Source: Arthrobacter sp. fls2-241-R2A-200 | GTDB taxonomy: Bacteria; Actinomycetota; Actinomycetes; Actinomycetales; Micrococcaceae | NCBI RefSeq assembly: GCF_030209745.1 | Contig: NZ_JARVRJ010000007.1 | Coordinates: 180,745 to 244,744, forward strand | Reading direction: 5' to 3' | Length of the DNA stretch: 64,000 bases | In this document: positions 8,219 through 18,608 of the stretch, piece by piece | How the letters are laid out: every line of letters begins with the position of its first letter | Position numbering within the stretch: the first letter of the stretch is position 1 | Translations under genes and position numbers: made by a program | Notes under the pieces: model-generated | Database searches by the model: none | Told to the model about the DNA's origin: nothing | What the model saw: only the letters and a program-made list of their open reading frames with translations

Positions 8219-9610
8219 CTAGCACTCCACTACGTTGACGGCGAGGCCTCCGCGGGAGGTCTCTTTGTACTTGGTTTTCATGTCTGCGCCTGTCTCGCGC
8301 ATGGTCTTGATGGCTTTGTCCAGGGACACCTTGTGGCTGCCGTCTCCGTGCAAGGCAAGACGGGCCGCATTGATCGCCTTCACGCTGGCAATGGCGTTGC
8401 GCTCGATGCACGGGATCTGAACCAACCCGCCCACGGGGTCGCACGTCAAGCCAAGATTGTGCTCAATGCCCACTTCTGCCGCGTTCTCCACTTGCTCGGG
8501 CGTACCGCCCAGCACCTCGCAGAGACCAGCGGCGGCCATGGAACAGGCAGAACCCACCTCGCCCTGGCAGCCCACCTCGGCACCGGAAATGGAGGCGTTG
8601 ATCTTGAACAGAATCCCGACGGCGGCCGCCGCGAGCAGGAAGCGAACAACGCCGTCGTCGTTGGCTCCCGGAACGAACTTCATGTAATAGTGCAGGACGG
8701 CCGGAACGATGCCCGCAGCCCCATTGGTGGGTGCGGTGACGATCCTGCCGCCCGCCGCATTTTCCTCGTTTACTGCCAACGCGAACAGGTTCACCCACTC
8801 CATGGCGAGCAACGGGTCGGCTGATCCTGCACCCTTCAGGTCTGCGTCAGTGGCAGCCAGGGTCTTAAACAACGACGGCGCCCGTCGCCTCACGTTCAGA
8901 CCTCCCGGCAGGATTCCCTCGGCCGAGCAGCCGTTGTCCACGCACTCACGCATCACGGCCCAAATGCCCAGCAACTTTTCGCGGAGCTCGTCCTCGGATC
9001 GCCACACGAGTTCGTTGGCCAACATGATGTCCGAGATGGATTTGCCTTCGCGCTCGCAGATGCCCAGGAGCTCGTCGGCGGTGGTGAAGGGGTAGGGGAG
9101 CACGGTGTCATCGGCTACTACTTTGTCGGCGCCGGAGACATCGCCGTCCACCACGAAGCCGCCCCCGATGGAGTAGTAGCTGCGCTCGCGCAAAACAGCG
9201 CCCGAGTGGTCCAATGCCCGGAAAGTCATGCCGTTGGGGTGGGCGGGGAGCGATTTGCGGCGATGCAGCACAACGTCCTCGTCCCAGTTGAAGTCCACCC
9301 GGTGATCGCCACCGAGGTGCAGCTCGGCGTCGAGGGCTGCTGCTGCCACCTGGTCATCCGCTGTTCGCGTGTCCACGGTTTCGGGTGATTCACCTTGAAG
9401 CCCGAGCACCACGGCCTTGTCCGAGCCGTGGCCCCGGCCGGTGGCGCCCAGCGAGCCGAAGAGCTCAGCTTGGACGCGCACCGTTGCCGAGAGCTGGCCC
9501 GACGATTCAAGACCATCCGTGAACTGCTTTGCCGCCCGCATCGGGCCCACCGTGTGGGAGGACGACGGCCCGATGCCAACGGAAAACAGGTCAAGCACAC
9601 TCAATGCCAT
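8219..9610 (-). CDS. sdaA: L-serine ammonia-lyase, iron-sulfur dependent, single chain
   Basis: This 463-residue enzyme deaminates serine to pyruvate and ammonia. The N-terminal (beta) part begins [26 protein letters not shown]. The C-terminal (alpha) catalytic part holds [47 protein letters not shown] and [20 protein letters not shown], with the cysteines that bind the 4Fe-4S cluster. The length matches one-chain enzymes. Its start codon shares one base with the soxG stop (TAATG), so translation is coupled. Serine made by GlyA from sarcosine-derived glycine would feed directly into this step. Confidence 0.95.
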   Translation of the reverse strand: MALSVLDLFSVGIGPSSSHTVGPMRAAKQFTDGLESSGQLSATVRVQAELFGSLGATGRGHGSDKAVVLGLQGESPETVDTRTADDQVAAAALDAELHLGGDHRVDFNWDEDVVLHRRKSLPAHPNGMTFRALDHSGAVLRERSYYSIGGGFVVDGDVSGADKVVADDTVLPYPFTTADELLGICEREGKSISDIMLANELVWRSEDELREKLLGIWAVMRECVDNGCSAEGILPGGLNVRRRAPSLFKTLAATDADLKGAGSADPLLAMEWVNLFALAVNEENAAGGRIVTAPTNGAAGIVPAVLHYYMKFVPGANDDGVVRFLLAAAAVGILFKINASISGAEVGCQGEVGSACSMAAAGLCEVLGGTPEQVENAAEVGIEHNLGLTCDPVGGLVQIPCIERNAIASVKAINAARLALHGDGSHKVSLDKAIKTMRETGADMKTKYKETSRGGLAVNVVEC

Positions 9611-10254
9611 TAGGGGACCTCGGGCGAGGCGTACTCCCGCATGGCGTCCAGGATCCAGCGTCCCAGGAAGTCGGCAAAGGATGCCCGCGGGAAGACCCGG
9701 TAGCTCTCCTCGCCTGTCTTCCACAGCAACACGGGGATGTGCGCCAGCTCGGTGGCCAGAGCAGTTCCGGCCTTGAAGACCCGCGGGTGCAAGTCCAAGG
9801 AACAGGTCTTCTCAAGGACTGCGCGTGCCCGGCTGCCCGAGAGTTCATACGTGGTCCGGTTAGCGGAGAGGTCCACCACCTGGCCTGGATCACTGCCCAG
9901 CGCCGCGGTCAGGTCGGCAACCAGGGAACCACACAATGAATCGTGGGCCTCTTCCGGCGCCACAACCAGGAACTCGGCCGGGCCGAGCCACAGTGAGTTG
10001 ATTGAACCTGCGCCCGTTACCTCACCGCACGCAGCCGGCAAGCCGCCGGTCAGCGACGCCACGCGCGCACCGCCGTCGGACTCCCTGTCTACCCGGATAC
10101 CCACCATGGTTTGGTACGGAATCTCGGTGAGCGTCACAGTGCCGGGCACTGAACCGGAAGCGAAAGCCTCAGCCAGGTGCTGGCCGGGGCTGCGGCGCGC
10201 CGCCCTGACATGGTCGACGTTTGCGGTTTCTGCTGGTGTTGCTGTTTCAGCCAT
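9610..10254 (-). CDS. soxG: Sarcosine oxidase, gamma subunit
   Basis: This 214-residue protein resembles the gamma subunit of heterotetrameric sarcosine oxidase, a GcvT-like fold without its own cofactor. Recognisable parts are [55 protein letters not shown], and the end [26 protein letters not shown] segment. I chose ATG 10254, whose codon lies eight bases inside the end of soxA, over an upstream ATG at 10299. The overlap fits tight coupling of the subunits. It sits in the usual position after soxA. Confidence 0.9.
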   Translation of the reverse strand: MAETATPAETANVDHVRAARRSPGQHLAEAFASGSVPGTVTLTEIPYQTMVGIRVDRESDGGARVASLTGGLPAACGEVTGAGSINSLWLGPAEFLVVAPEEAHDSLCGSLVADLTAALGSDPGQVVDLSANRTTYELSGSRARAVLEKTCSLDLHPRVFKAGTALATELAHIPVLLWKTGEESYRVFPRASFADFLGRWILDAMREYASPEVP

Positions 10255-13192
10255 CTTTGCGGGTCCCTTCAACATCGAAAAGTACGGTTTCGCCAACAAC
10301 CACGTCCACCAATTGGTCTCCCAACGAGGCCACCAGGGTCTCGCCGATGCGATTGCGGCCGTTGTGAATCAGGGCCAAGCCGAACGAACGGCCCAACGCG
10401 GCGCTGTGGTAACTGGAGGTCACGAAGCCCTCCATGGGAACCGGTCCGTAGGCCGGGTTGACCGGAATGCCCTTCTCCACGAGCTGGGTACCTTCGGGCA
10501 ACCTCAACGAGTGGTCCACTGGCAGGACGCTCACCAAGTGCTTGCGGTCCTCCCGGCTGGCGTCGGCCCGGAGGTAGGAACGCTTTCCGATGAAGTCCTT
10601 GGCCTTGGAGACGATCCATTCCATCCCGGCGTCCTGCGGAGTCACTGTGCCGTCGGTGTCCTGGCCGACGATTGGGTATCCCTTCTCGGCGCGGAGAACG
10701 TGCATGGTTTCCGTGCCGTAGGGCGTGATGTTGAACTCGGCACCGGCGGCGGCGACTGCCTCCCAGGTGTTCAAGCCGTACCAGGACGGAACGTTGATTT
10801 CGTAGGCGAGCTCACCCGAGAAGGAGATGCGGCAGATTCGCGCCTGCACTCCCGAAGCCAACGTGGTCTCGCGGAACGTCATGAACGGGAAGGCCTCAGT
10901 GTCCAGACCGCCATTCCCGGCAAGCTGCGGGGCCACCTTTGCGATCACCGCACGGGACTTCGGGCCGACGACGGCGATAGTGGTCCACTGCTCTGTCACG
11001 GACGTGAAGACCACATCCAAACCCGGCCATTCGGTCTGGTGCCATTCCTCCAACCAGTCCAGTACCTTGGCAGCACCGCCGGTGGTGGTGGTCATGAAGT
11101 AGCGGTCCTCGTCCAAGCGGAGCGTCACGCCGTCGTCGAAAATCATGCCATCGAGCGTGCACATGACGCCGTAGCGGGCGGAGCCGGGCGCCAACTTCTT
11201 GAAGGCGTTGGTGTAAACGCGGTTCAGGAACTCCCCCGCGTCCTTGCCGCGGATCTCGATCTTGCCCAGGGTGGTGGCGTCCATGAAGCCAACGGATTCC
11301 CGGACTGCGGCGCACTCACGCAGGACCGCAGTGTCCATGTCTTCCCCGGCCTGCGGGTAGTACCAGGGGCGCCTCCACTGTCCAACGTCCTCGAACAGGG
11401 CGCCCTGGGCGACGTGCCACGGGTGGATGGAAGTTACGCGGGCGGGGTCGAACAACTCGCCGCGCTGGCGGCCGGCTAAGGCAGCGAAGGCCACGGGTGT
11501 GAACGGCGCACGGTAGGCCGTAGTGCCGATTTCGCCGATGCCGGGGACAGCGTCCGCTCCGCCGTACTTAAGCGCTGCGGCGATGACGCCGATCGCGTTG
11601 ACGCCGGAGGTTTTGCCTTGGTCATTGGCGGTGCTGATGGAGGTGTACCGCTTGACGTGCTCCACCGAGCGCATTCCCGCTCCGGTGGAGCGGAGGACGT
11701 CGGCTACGGTCTGGTCGCGCTGGAAATCGACGAAGTGCTGGTGCCATTCGCCCGGTTCACCGGTTTGGCCGGGAACCAGCCAGAGTTGACGGGTCGGGGC
11801 GCTCGCTACCGGCGCCGGAAGTTCAACGGGGGTGGTCGAGGACTCGAAACCGGCGGCGATCGATGCGGCCGCTCCTGCGGAGATGCCTTCTGCCAAGCAG
11901 TCCTGGAGTTCGAAGCTTCCACGGCCTGAGCCCACCACCTGCTGGTCGCGGACCGGCTTCGCGGGAACGAACGCAGCGAGCCCGTCATCCCAACGGAGCT
12001 TGCCCTGGCGCTGGCTGTGGAGGTGGACCACCGGGCTCCAACCCCCGGAGACTGCCAGCAGATCGGCAGCCAACTTTTCGATTCCCGAGGTGAGTTCGCC
12101 GTCGTCGTTAATACTGCGGACGGTGACGCCGTCCAGGCGGCCGCTGGCATTCGCGGAGGTATCCGCCACCGCGCTGCCGATCAGGACCCGGATACCGGAC
12201 TCGACGGCGGCAGCAGCTTTGGCGCTGATCTGCGGACGGGCGTCGACGACGGCGGCAACGGACACGCCTGCAGCCAACAAGTCCGCGGCAAGAGCGTAAG
12301 CGGAGTCGTTGGTGGTGCTGATGACGACGCGGGATCCGGCTGCCACGGCGTAACGGTTGAGGTAGGTCCGCACAGCCGAGGCGAGCATGATGCCGGGGCG
12401 GTCGTTGTTCTCGAAGACCAGAGGACGCTCGTGGGCTCCCGGGGCCAGGACAACCTGCTTGGCACGGATGTGCCAAATACGCTGGCGGGAGACGCCGGAC
12501 GCCGCGGGGACGCTCAGGTGGTCGGTGCGGTTCTGCGCCGCGATGAAGTAGTTGGAATCGTACGAGCCGAAGGCCGTGGTTCGGTTCAGGACCGTGCATT
12601 CAGCGGCGGAAACGAGCTCGGACTCGACGTCGGCTACCCATTCCAATGCGGGCATGCCCTCGATGGTTTCGGCAAGGCCCTCGGCGGTGGAACCGGAGAG
12701 CAGGGAGCCGCCCAATTCGGGCTGGTCGTCGATGAGGATAACCCGGGCACCCGTGCGCACGGCTTCCCGTGCAGCTGCCAGGCCGCCAATCCCGCCACCG
12801 ACTACCAAAACGTCGGTGTGGACGTACTTCTTGTCGTACTCGGCCTTGTCCTCGGCAGGGTCCAGCTTTCCCAGGCCGGAGAGGAACTCCACGTTCATCC
12901 CGTCCACCAAGGAAACGGCTGTGGCAGGGAGCATGGATTCTGCCACATGGCCGGGGAAGCGCGGCGCGATCTTGACCAAGGCGTTGGACTCTTCGACGCC
13001 GGCGGACATGATGCCTCGCGGACGGTCCTCGTAGAGGGAGTTGCCTGCGTTAATGCGGCCGTTGGCCAGCAGGGCTGAAGCAATGGTGTCGCCGGGGTGG
13101 CCAACGAACTCCTGACCGTCCACGGTGAATCGCCAGGAGATGCTGCGATCAATGCGGCCGCCTGCAGCGAGACGTGCGTTCTTGCTAGTCAT
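10247..13192 (-). CDS. soxA: Sarcosine oxidase, alpha subunit
   Basis: This 981-residue subunit oxidises sarcosine together with SoxB, D and G, and transfers the methyl carbon to tetrahydrofolate. A ferredoxin-like N-terminal domain without cluster cysteines ([24 protein letters not shown]) comes first. A dinucleotide-binding domain follows with [38 protein letters not shown] (about residues 128-166), then a linker domain, then a C-terminal GcvT/aminomethyltransferase domain (about 600-970; [39 protein letters not shown]) for folate binding. The start at 13192 has a GAAGGAG ribosome binding site inside the end of soxD, with a two-base gap after the soxD stop. Length is normal for the family. 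Confidence 0.96.
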   Translation of the reverse strand: MTSKNARLAAGGRIDRSISWRFTVDGQEFVGHPGDTIASALLANGRINAGNSLYEDRPRGIMSAGVEESNALVKIAPRFPGHVAESMLPATAVSLVDGMNVEFLSGLGKLDPAEDKAEYDKKYVHTDVLVVGGGIGGLAAAREAVRTGARVILIDDQPELGGSLLSGSTAEGLAETIEGMPALEWVADVESELVSAAECTVLNRTTAFGSYDSNYFIAAQNRTDHLSVPAASGVSRQRIWHIRAKQVVLAPGAHERPLVFENNDRPGIMLASAVRTYLNRYAVAAGSRVVISTTNDSAYALAADLLAAGVSVAAVVDARPQISAKAAAAVESGIRVLIGSAVADTSANASGRLDGVTVRSINDDGELTSGIEKLAADLLAVSGGWSPVVHLHSQRQGKLRWDDGLAAFVPAKPVRDQQVVGSGRGSFELQDCLAEGISAGAAASIAAGFESSTTPVELPAPVASAPTRQLWLVPGQTGEPGEWHQHFVDFQRDQTVADVLRSTGAGMRSVEHVKRYTSISTANDQGKTSGVNAIGVIAAALKYGGADAVPGIGEIGTTAYRAPFTPVAFAALAGRQRGELFDPARVTSIHPWHVAQGALFEDVGQWRRPWYYPQAGEDMDTAVLRECAAVRESVGFMDATTLGKIEIRGKDAGEFLNRVYTNAFKKLAPGSARYGVMCTLDGMIFDDGVTLRLDEDRYFMTTTTGGAAKVLDWLEEWHQTEWPGLDVVFTSVTEQWTTIAVVGPKSRAVIAKVAPQLAGNGGLDTEAFPFMTFRETTLASGVQARICRISFSGELAYEINVPSWYGLNTWEAVAAAGAEFNITPYGTETMHVLRAEKGYPIVGQDTDGTVTPQDAGMEWIVSKAKDFIGKRSYLRADASREDRKHLVSVLPVDHSLRLPEGTQLVEKGIPVNPAYGPVPMEGFVTSSYHSAALGRSFGLALIHNGRNRIGETLVASLGDQLVDVVVGETVLFDVEGTRKDG

Positions 13193-13194
13193 CT

Positions 13195-13560
13195 CTAGAC
13201 TCCTTCCGAAGAGGTGGGGGTGGTGGCGGACGAAGCCGGGGTAGCGGCGCCTGGCGCGAGGCCAGGTGCGCTGGCTTGGTCGGCCGGGTAGTCGGGGCGG
13301 GGCTGACCCATTGCGTAGATGGCGTGGATGTCATAGCTCACGGTGTCGCGGAGCATGTTGAACCACTGCCTGCAACCAGTGCTGTGGACCCAGCGTTCGG
13401 CGAAGGTGCCCTTGGTGTTCTCGCGGTAAAACAGGTATTCGGCCCATTCACGGTCGCTAAGGTCATTGGGGTTCTCCGGGTAGGCGATGTGCGCCTGGCC
13501 ACCGTAGTGGAATTCGGTTTCGTCACGCGGCCCGCAGTTGGGGCATGAGATGAGGAGCAT
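13195..13560 (-). CDS. soxD: Sarcosine oxidase, delta subunit (zinc-binding)
   Basis: This 121-residue subunit has the four known zinc ligands of the family at the expected places: Cys6 and Cys9 in ISCPNCG, then His59 and Cys63 in [12 protein letters not shown]. The core ([32 protein letters not shown]) is well conserved. The last 25 residues are a low-complexity tail rich in A, P, S and T. It lies between soxB and soxA in the standard order, with a 27-base gap after soxB and two bases before soxA. Confidence 0.95.
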   Translation of the reverse strand: MLLISCPNCGPRDETEFHYGGQAHIAYPENPNDLSDREWAEYLFYRENTKGTFAERWVHSTGCRQWFNMLRDTVSYDIHAIYAMGQPRPDYPADQASAPGLAPGAATPASSATTPTSSEGV

Positions 13561-13587
13561 GTCTTTCCTGTCCTGTGCTGGAGGCTG

Positions 13588-14808
13588 CTAGTGGGCTACG
13601 GCTGCCGCGCCGTGTTCGTCTATCAGGGCACCGGTCTCGAAGCGTTCAAGCGCAAAAGGCTTGTTGAGCTCGTGCGGAGCGCCAGTGGCGATGGTGTGGG
13701 CGAACGTAAGTCCCGCCGCCGGGGTGCCCTTGAATCCACCGGTTCCCCAACCACAGTTGACGAACATGTTCTCCACGGGGGTGACTCCCACGATGGGGGA
13801 AGCATCCAAGGTGGTGTCCACGATCCCGCCCCACGTCCGGAGTACGTGTGCACGGGCGAATATCGGGAAGAGCTCAACAGCTGCCGCCATCTGCTCCTCG
13901 ATCACGTGGAACGAGCCGCGCTGGCCGTAGCCGTTGTAGGAGTCGACGCCGGCACCCATCACCAGTTCGCCCTTGTGGGCTTGGGAGACATAGACGTGGA
14001 CGTGGTTGGACATAACCACCGTGGGGTGGACAGGCTCGTGGAGTTCGGAGACGAGTGCCTGGAGCGGGTGGGACTGGATCGGCAACCGGAACCCGGCCAT
14101 CTCCGCCAGGACCGAGCTGTGCCCGGCGGCGCAGAGGCCCACCTTTTCGGTGTTGATGGTTCCACGGCTGGTTTTGACGCCTGTGACTTTGTCGCCGTCT
14201 TTGATGAAGCCGGTGACTTCGCAGTTCTGGATGATGTCCACGCCGAGCTCATCGCACTTTCGTGCAAACGCCCAAGCCACGTGGTCATGCTTGGCGATGC
14301 CGGCACGCGGCTGGTAGGTGGCGCCCATGACGGGGTAGCGGATGTTGTCGCTGGTGTTCAGGATGGGACACAACTCCTTGACCTGCTGCGGGTCAAGCCA
14401 TTCAGCATCCACGCCGTTGAGCCGGTTCGCGCCCACGCGGCGGATGCTTTCGCGAACATCGCCTAAGGTGTGCGCCAGGTTCATGACACCGCGCTGGCTG
14501 AACAGGAAGTCGTATTCGAGTTCCTCGGGGAGGATTTCCCACAACTTGAGGGCGTGCTCATAAATGGCTGCGCTCTCGTCCCAAAGGTAGTTGGACCGGA
14601 TGATGGTGGTGTTGCGGGCCATGTTGCCGCCGGCCAGCCAACCCTTTTCCAGGATGGCGATGTTGGTCATGCCATGGTTCTTGGCCAGGAAGTAGGCCGT
14701 GGCAAGCCCGTGCCCGCCGCCGCCAACAATCACGGCGTCGTACGACTTCTTGGGGTCAGGGTTGCGCCAGAGGAAGTCCGGGTGCTCTGGGAGGTGGTCT
14801 GCGCTCAC
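13588..14808 (-). CDS. soxB: Sarcosine oxidase, beta subunit (catalytic flavoprotein)
   Basis: This 406-residue subunit carries the sarcosine-oxidising FAD and the covalent FMN. The FAD-binding fingerprint is [23 protein letters not shown] (residues about 24-46). His174 in [14 protein letters not shown] is the probable covalent FMN attachment site, by comparison with known beta subunits. The C-terminal [12 protein letters not shown]...[16 protein letters not shown] segment closes the flavin site. Its ATG overlaps the glyA stop by four bases (ATGA). All four subunit genes are intact and in the order B-D-A-G. Confidence 0.96.
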   Translation of the reverse strand: MSADHLPEHPDFLWRNPDPKKSYDAVIVGGGGHGLATAYFLAKNHGMTNIAILEKGWLAGGNMARNTTIIRSNYLWDESAAIYEHALKLWEILPEELEYDFLFSQRGVMNLAHTLGDVRESIRRVGANRLNGVDAEWLDPQQVKELCPILNTSDNIRYPVMGATYQPRAGIAKHDHVAWAFARKCDELGVDIIQNCEVTGFIKDGDKVTGVKTSRGTINTEKVGLCAAGHSSVLAEMAGFRLPIQSHPLQALVSELHEPVHPTVVMSNHVHVYVSQAHKGELVMGAGVDSYNGYGQRGSFHVIEEQMAAAVELFPIFARAHVLRTWGGIVDTTLDASPIVGVTPVENMFVNCGWGTGGFKGTPAAGLTFAHTIATGAPHELNKPFALERFETGALIDEHGAAAVAH

Positions 14809-16187
14809 TGGGCTGCTCCAATCATTTCTGCGTCCAGTTCGGTGAGGGCGCCATTGCCATTGCCGTTGGAAAGGTGCGGGTAAAGGGGGAACCTGTCAGC
14901 CAGGGCGGTGACACGGTTGCGGAGTTCGACGGCGGTCTCCTCAGCCAAGGTGCCGCTGACCGCTGCTTCGTCTCCTTCGGAGTTGCTGGTCGCTGCGGCG
15001 ATCAACGCCGTCGCAATGATGTCGGCAACTTCCGTGAATTCCGCAGCACCGAAACCGCGGGCGGAAAGGGCTGGAGTGCCGATCCGCAGCCCTGAGGAGA
15101 CCATCGGCGGGCGCGGGTCGAACGGGACCGCGTTGCGGTTCACCGTGATGCCGATCCGGTGCAGGGCGTCTTCTGCCTGCTGTCCGTTCAGTTCGGAGTG
15201 GCGCAGGTCGGCGAGAACAAGGTGCACATCTGTTCCACCGCTGACCACGGAGATGCCGGCGGCTGCGACGTCGTCCTGCAGGAGCCGGTCGGCCAGGATC
15301 TTGGCACCTTCGAGGACGCGTACCTGGCGCTCCTGGAACTCGGGCTCGGCGGCCATCTTGAAGGCTACTGCTTTGGCTGCAATGACGTGTTCCAGTGGTC
15401 CGCCTTGCTGGCCCGGGAACACAGCTGAGTTGACCTTCTTGGCGATGTCGGCGTCGTTGGTCAGGATCACTCCACCGCGCGGTCCGCCGAGCGTCTTGTG
15501 CGTGGTGCTGGTAACGATGTGGGCGTGCGGCACCGGGCTCGGGTGCAAGCCCGCAGCAACCAGGCCGGCAAAGTGGGCCATGTCCACCATCAGGTATGCC
15601 CCCACGGAGTCCGCGATACGGCGGAACTCGGCGAAGTCGAGGTGGCGAGAGTAGGCAGACCAGCCCGCCACGATCAGTTGTGGCTTGTTCTCTACGGCGA
15701 GGCGTTCCACCTCAGCCATGTCGATGGTGTGCGTGTCTTCGCGGACGCTGTACGGAACAACCTTGTACAGCTTTCCGGAGAAGTTGATCCGCATGCCGTG
15801 GGTCAAGTGGCCGCCGTGGGCCAGGTTCAAGCCCATGATGGTGTCGCCCGGGTTGATGAGCGCGTGCATGGCCGAGGCATTGGCTTGTGCGCCCGAGTGG
15901 GGCTGTACGTTGGCGAATTCGGCTCCAAAGAGTGACTTCAGCCGGTCGATGGCCAGCTGCTCGATCACATCAACGTGTTCGCAGCCGCCGTAGTACCGCT
16001 TGCCGGGGTAGCCTTCGGCGTACTTGTTGGTCAGCACCGAGCCTTGGGCTTCCATGACGGCGGTAGGGGCAAAGTTCTCGGACGCGATCATCTCAAGCGT
16101 GCTTTGCTGCCGAATAAGTTCTTGGGCGATCGCCTGATCAACCTCCGGGTCCGCCTGTGCGAGCGGGCGGATCAGCGGTTCAACCAT
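14805..16187 (-). CDS. glyA: Serine hydroxymethyltransferase
   Basis: This 460-residue PLP enzyme joins glycine and 5,10-methylene-THF into serine and THF. Motifs are [60 protein letters not shown], and the PLP lysine at residue 231 in [13 protein letters not shown]. It is about 40 residues longer than a housekeeping GlyA, with a low-complexity insert near residue 400 ([14 protein letters not shown]) and an acidic tail. I chose ATG 16187 because GAAGGAGAA sits at ideal spacing. As first gene of the sox operon it consumes both products of sarcosine oxidase, so it is probably a catabolic copy. Confidence 0.95.
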   Translation of the reverse strand: MVEPLIRPLAQADPEVDQAIAQELIRQQSTLEMIASENFAPTAVMEAQGSVLTNKYAEGYPGKRYYGGCEHVDVIEQLAIDRLKSLFGAEFANVQPHSGAQANASAMHALINPGDTIMGLNLAHGGHLTHGMRINFSGKLYKVVPYSVREDTHTIDMAEVERLAVENKPQLIVAGWSAYSRHLDFAEFRRIADSVGAYLMVDMAHFAGLVAAGLHPSPVPHAHIVTSTTHKTLGGPRGGVILTNDADIAKKVNSAVFPGQQGGPLEHVIAAKAVAFKMAAEPEFQERQVRVLEGAKILADRLLQDDVAAAGISVVSGGTDVHLVLADLRHSELNGQQAEDALHRIGITVNRNAVPFDPRPPMVSSGLRIGTPALSARGFGAAEFTEVADIIATALIAAATSNSEGDEAAVSGTLAEETAVELRNRVTALADRFPLYPHLSNGNGNGALTELDAEMIGAAQ

Positions 16188-16223
16188 GGTGTTCTCCTTC
16201 GGAAGAGTGTGTAGTGGCCGACT

Positions 16224-16252
16224 GTTGGGCAACTGATATATTAGAACTGTTG
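16224..16252. promoter_or_regulatory. Candidate operator between glyA-sox operon and its GntR regulator
   Basis: The 152-base divergent gap contains GTTGGGCAAC (16224-16233). An AT-rich near-palindrome follows, running from CAACTG at 16230 to CTGTTG at 16252 around a TATATTA centre. The CAAC/GTTG half-sites match the three palindromes in front of the MFS gene at 17044-17191. It is positioned to control both divergent units; the binding protein is inferred to be the adjacent GntR regulator. Confidence 0.5.
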
Positions 16253-16339
16253 CCATAGTATGTTGGAGATCACAGGGTCGTCAACAGGTCTACTGCAACT
16301 CGTCCAGCAGACTGGATGGTAAGGCGACGGGAGAGGCTC

Positions 16340-17011
16340 ATGAGCGCGGCATTGGAAGCATTGCAATCAGCACCGGAAGGCGCCTCCTTGGCGGAGAACG
16401 CTTACCTGCTGTTGCGCGACAGGCTCATCATGCTCGACATCAAGCCGGGTGATCCCATCAATGATGGCCAGGTTGCTGCCGAGCTCGGCATTGGGCGCAC
16501 TCCCGTGCGTGAGGCGATCAAGCGGCTCGAGGGCGACCATCTTGTGGTCTCCTATCCACGCCGCGGCACCTTTGCCACCGGCGTCGATATCACCCAGCTT
16601 GCGGAAGTCTCGGAAATCCGTGAGCTTTTGGAGCCGCTTGCTTCCCGCAAAGCTGCCCGGATGGCCAGCCCCGCCATGCGTTCGGAACTCCGCTCGGTGG
16701 CCGCCGCGATCCGTGAGCTTGAAGGCCAGGATGCGTCCTCGCAGGAACTGATGCGCTACGACATCCAGGTGCACCGGCTGATCTACAAGGCCTCCGCCAA
16801 TGCGCATTTGGAAGATGTCCTGATCCGTTACGACAACCTCTCTACCCGCATCTGGTGCCACATGCTCGAGAAGATGCCGTCGGTGTCCGGACACATCTCC
16901 GAACACGCGGAGCTGTTGGCTGCCATTGCCGACGGCGACGAAGACCGCGCCGCCGAGCTCGCGCTGCATCACGTGGTCAGCTTCGAGGAAACCATCCGCA
17001 GCGTGCTCTAG
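16340..17011 (+). CDS. GntR family regulator, FCD-type ligand domain
   Basis: This 223-residue regulator has an N-terminal winged helix (residues about 15-75), with DRLIMLDIKPGDPINDGQVAAELGIGRTPVREAIKRLEGDHLV, followed by an FCD helical domain. The FCD metal or effector residues appear in MRYDIQVHRLIYKAS and GHISEHAELLAAIADGD. ATG 16340 has a GGGAGAGG ribosome binding site; an in-frame start at 16316 is less likely. It is divergent from glyA-soxBDAG-sdaA-purU and upstream of the transporter and creatinase genes. It probably responds to sarcosine, glycine or creatine, which is an inference. Confidence 0.9.
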   Translation: MSAALEALQSAPEGASLAENAYLLLRDRLIMLDIKPGDPINDGQVAAELGIGRTPVREAIKRLEGDHLVVSYPRRGTFATGVDITQLAEVSEIRELLEPLASRKAARMASPAMRSELRSVAAAIRELEGQDASSQELMRYDIQVHRLIYKASANAHLEDVLIRYDNLSTRIWCHMLEKMPSVSGHISEHAELLAAIADGDEDRAAELALHHVVSFEETIRSVL

Positions 17012-17043
17012 GACCTCACACCTGACGGAATCGCCACTCCGTC

Positions 17044-17191
17044 GCAACATAGTTGCTGTGTGCGCAACTACATTGTTGGTTCTTCACCTTCTCATCGCCT
17101 GCGCAAGGCCGCCCCTCTTAGGTCTGCAACCATTTGTGGCGAGCCCTTGACCGTGACCCACTCCACACTTAGTCTGATGCAACAGCGTTGC
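17044..17191. promoter_or_regulatory. Three GCAAC-N3-GTTGC-type palindromes upstream of the MFS gene
   Basis: GCAACATAGTTGC lies at 17044-17056, GCAACTACATTGTTG at 17064-17078 (longer spacer), and GCAACAGCGTTGC at 17179-17191. They lie in the 213-base gap between the GntR gene and the transporter. A further GCAACC half-site occurs at about 17199. Repeated sites of one design in one gap are strong evidence for a specific DNA-binding protein; which one is unknown. Confidence 0.6.
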
Positions 17192-17224
17192 GATAAATGC
17201 AACCATCTAGATTTTGGTGGACAC

Positions 17225-18580
17225 ATGAGTAATGAATCCTCTGTGGCAGCCGAACAAGGCAGCCCTTCCTCCAGCTCGAACCCGGCAAGCGCCCCAAACT
17301 ACAAAGTCAGCAAGGACACTCGACGGCGAGTAGTCACCGCGAGCTTCATCGGAAACTTTGTCGAATGGTTTGATTACGCGGTCTACGGTTACCTGGCTGG
17401 CGTTATTTCAACAGTTTTCTTTCCCCAGTCCGACCGCCAAACCGCACTATTGGCGACGTTCGGAGTCTTCGCCGTCAGCTTCTTCGTCCGGCCGCTTGGA
17501 GGCTTCATTTGGGGCCATATCGGGGACAGGCTTGGCCGCAAGCAGGCCCTCAGCCTATCGATCGTCCTGATGTCGATAGCCACCTTCTGCGTTGCACTGA
17601 TCCCCGGCTACGCAACCATCGGGGTCATGGCGCCCATCTTGCTCCTGCTGGTTCGGGTAGTCCAAGGTTTCTCCGCGGCGGGCGAATACGCCGGCGCATC
17701 GGCCTTCCTGGTGGAGTACGCGCCGGCCAATCGCCGCGGGCTCTATGCCGCCGTCGTGCCTGCAAGCACCGCAGCGGGACTGCTGCTGGGCTCTTTGTTG
17801 GCTGCCCTCCTTAGCTTGCTGCTCAGCTCGGAGCAGCTGGGCGGCTGGGGATGGCGACTGCCGTTCCTGCTGGCGGCGCCCATGGGTCTGATCGGCCGGT
17901 ACATCCGGACGAAACTCGAGGACACTCCGGCCTTTCGGGAGCTGGCCGTGAAAGATCACAACGCTAAAGCGCCGGCATTGGCGATGTTCAGGACCTACCG
18001 GAAACAGCTGGTTATCGCTACGGGTGCGGTGCTGCTCAATGCTGTGGGATTCTACGTAATCCTCAGCTACATGCCCACATACCTGTCCGAAGAGCTGGGT
18101 TTCGGTGCCACGGAATCGTTCCTTGCCACCACCATTGCCTTGGCCAGCTACATCGGCTTCATCTTCCTGACGGGCATCGCTTCGGATAAGTTCGGTCGCA
18201 AACGCATGCTTCTCAGTGCATCCGTGCTCTTTATCTTGTTGACCGTTCCGGCCTTCCTGCTCTTGGACACCCGGAACTTCCTGGTGATTGTGCTCGTCCA
18301 GATCCTTCTCGGCGGCATGCTCACGCTCAACGACGGCACGTTGCCGAGTTTCCTCGCCGAGCTGTTCCCGACGAAGGTCCGTTACACGGGTTTCGCGGTC
18401 AGCTTCAACCTCTCGAACGCCCTGTTCGGTGGTACCGCCCCGTTTATGGCGACCCTCCTGATTGGCATGACCCACAGCAAGCTGGCTCCCGGCTGGTACC
18501 TCGTGGCCGCCTCCATAGTTTCCCTCATCGCGGTCCTGTTCGCTTCCGAGACTTCCAAGAAGCCTCTGCAGCAGGGCTGA
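17225..18580 (+). CDS. MFS transporter of the metabolite:H+ symporter (ProP-like) group
   Basis: This 451-residue transporter has twelve predicted membrane helices. The MHS signature is plain: ASFIGNFVEWFDYAVYGYLAGVIS at the first helix, VRPLGGFIWGHIGDRLGRKQALSLSIVLMSIATF, and RVVQGFSAAGEYAGASAFLVEYAPANRRG. Relatives move proline, betaine and similar zwitterions. The start at ATG 17225 removes a spurious 55-residue extension and leaves a polar serine-rich N-terminus of about 30 residues. It is 28 bases upstream of creatinase, so creatine, betaine or sarcosine uptake is the likely job. The substrate is inferred from context. Confidence 0.88.
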   Translation: MSNESSVAAEQGSPSSSSNPASAPNYKVSKDTRRRVVTASFIGNFVEWFDYAVYGYLAGVISTVFFPQSDRQTALLATFGVFAVSFFVRPLGGFIWGHIGDRLGRKQALSLSIVLMSIATFCVALIPGYATIGVMAPILLLLVRVVQGFSAAGEYAGASAFLVEYAPANRRGLYAAVVPASTAAGLLLGSLLAALLSLLLSSEQLGGWGWRLPFLLAAPMGLIGRYIRTKLEDTPAFRELAVKDHNAKAPALAMFRTYRKQLVIATGAVLLNAVGFYVILSYMPTYLSEELGFGATESFLATTIALASYIGFIFLTGIASDKFGRKRMLLSASVLFILLTVPAFLLLDTRNFLVIVLVQILLGGMLTLNDGTLPSFLAELFPTKVRYTGFAVSFNLSNALFGGTAPFMATLLIGMTHSKLAPGWYLVAASIVSLIAVLFASETSKKPLQQG

Positions 18581-18608
18581 CTACACCCACCCATTGAAAG
18601 GAATACCC

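Noticed and set aside
9737..11479. 580-codon plus-strand frame opposite soxG and soxA
   Set aside because: It is a shadow of the sarcosine oxidase genes; no start signal and no recognisable domain.
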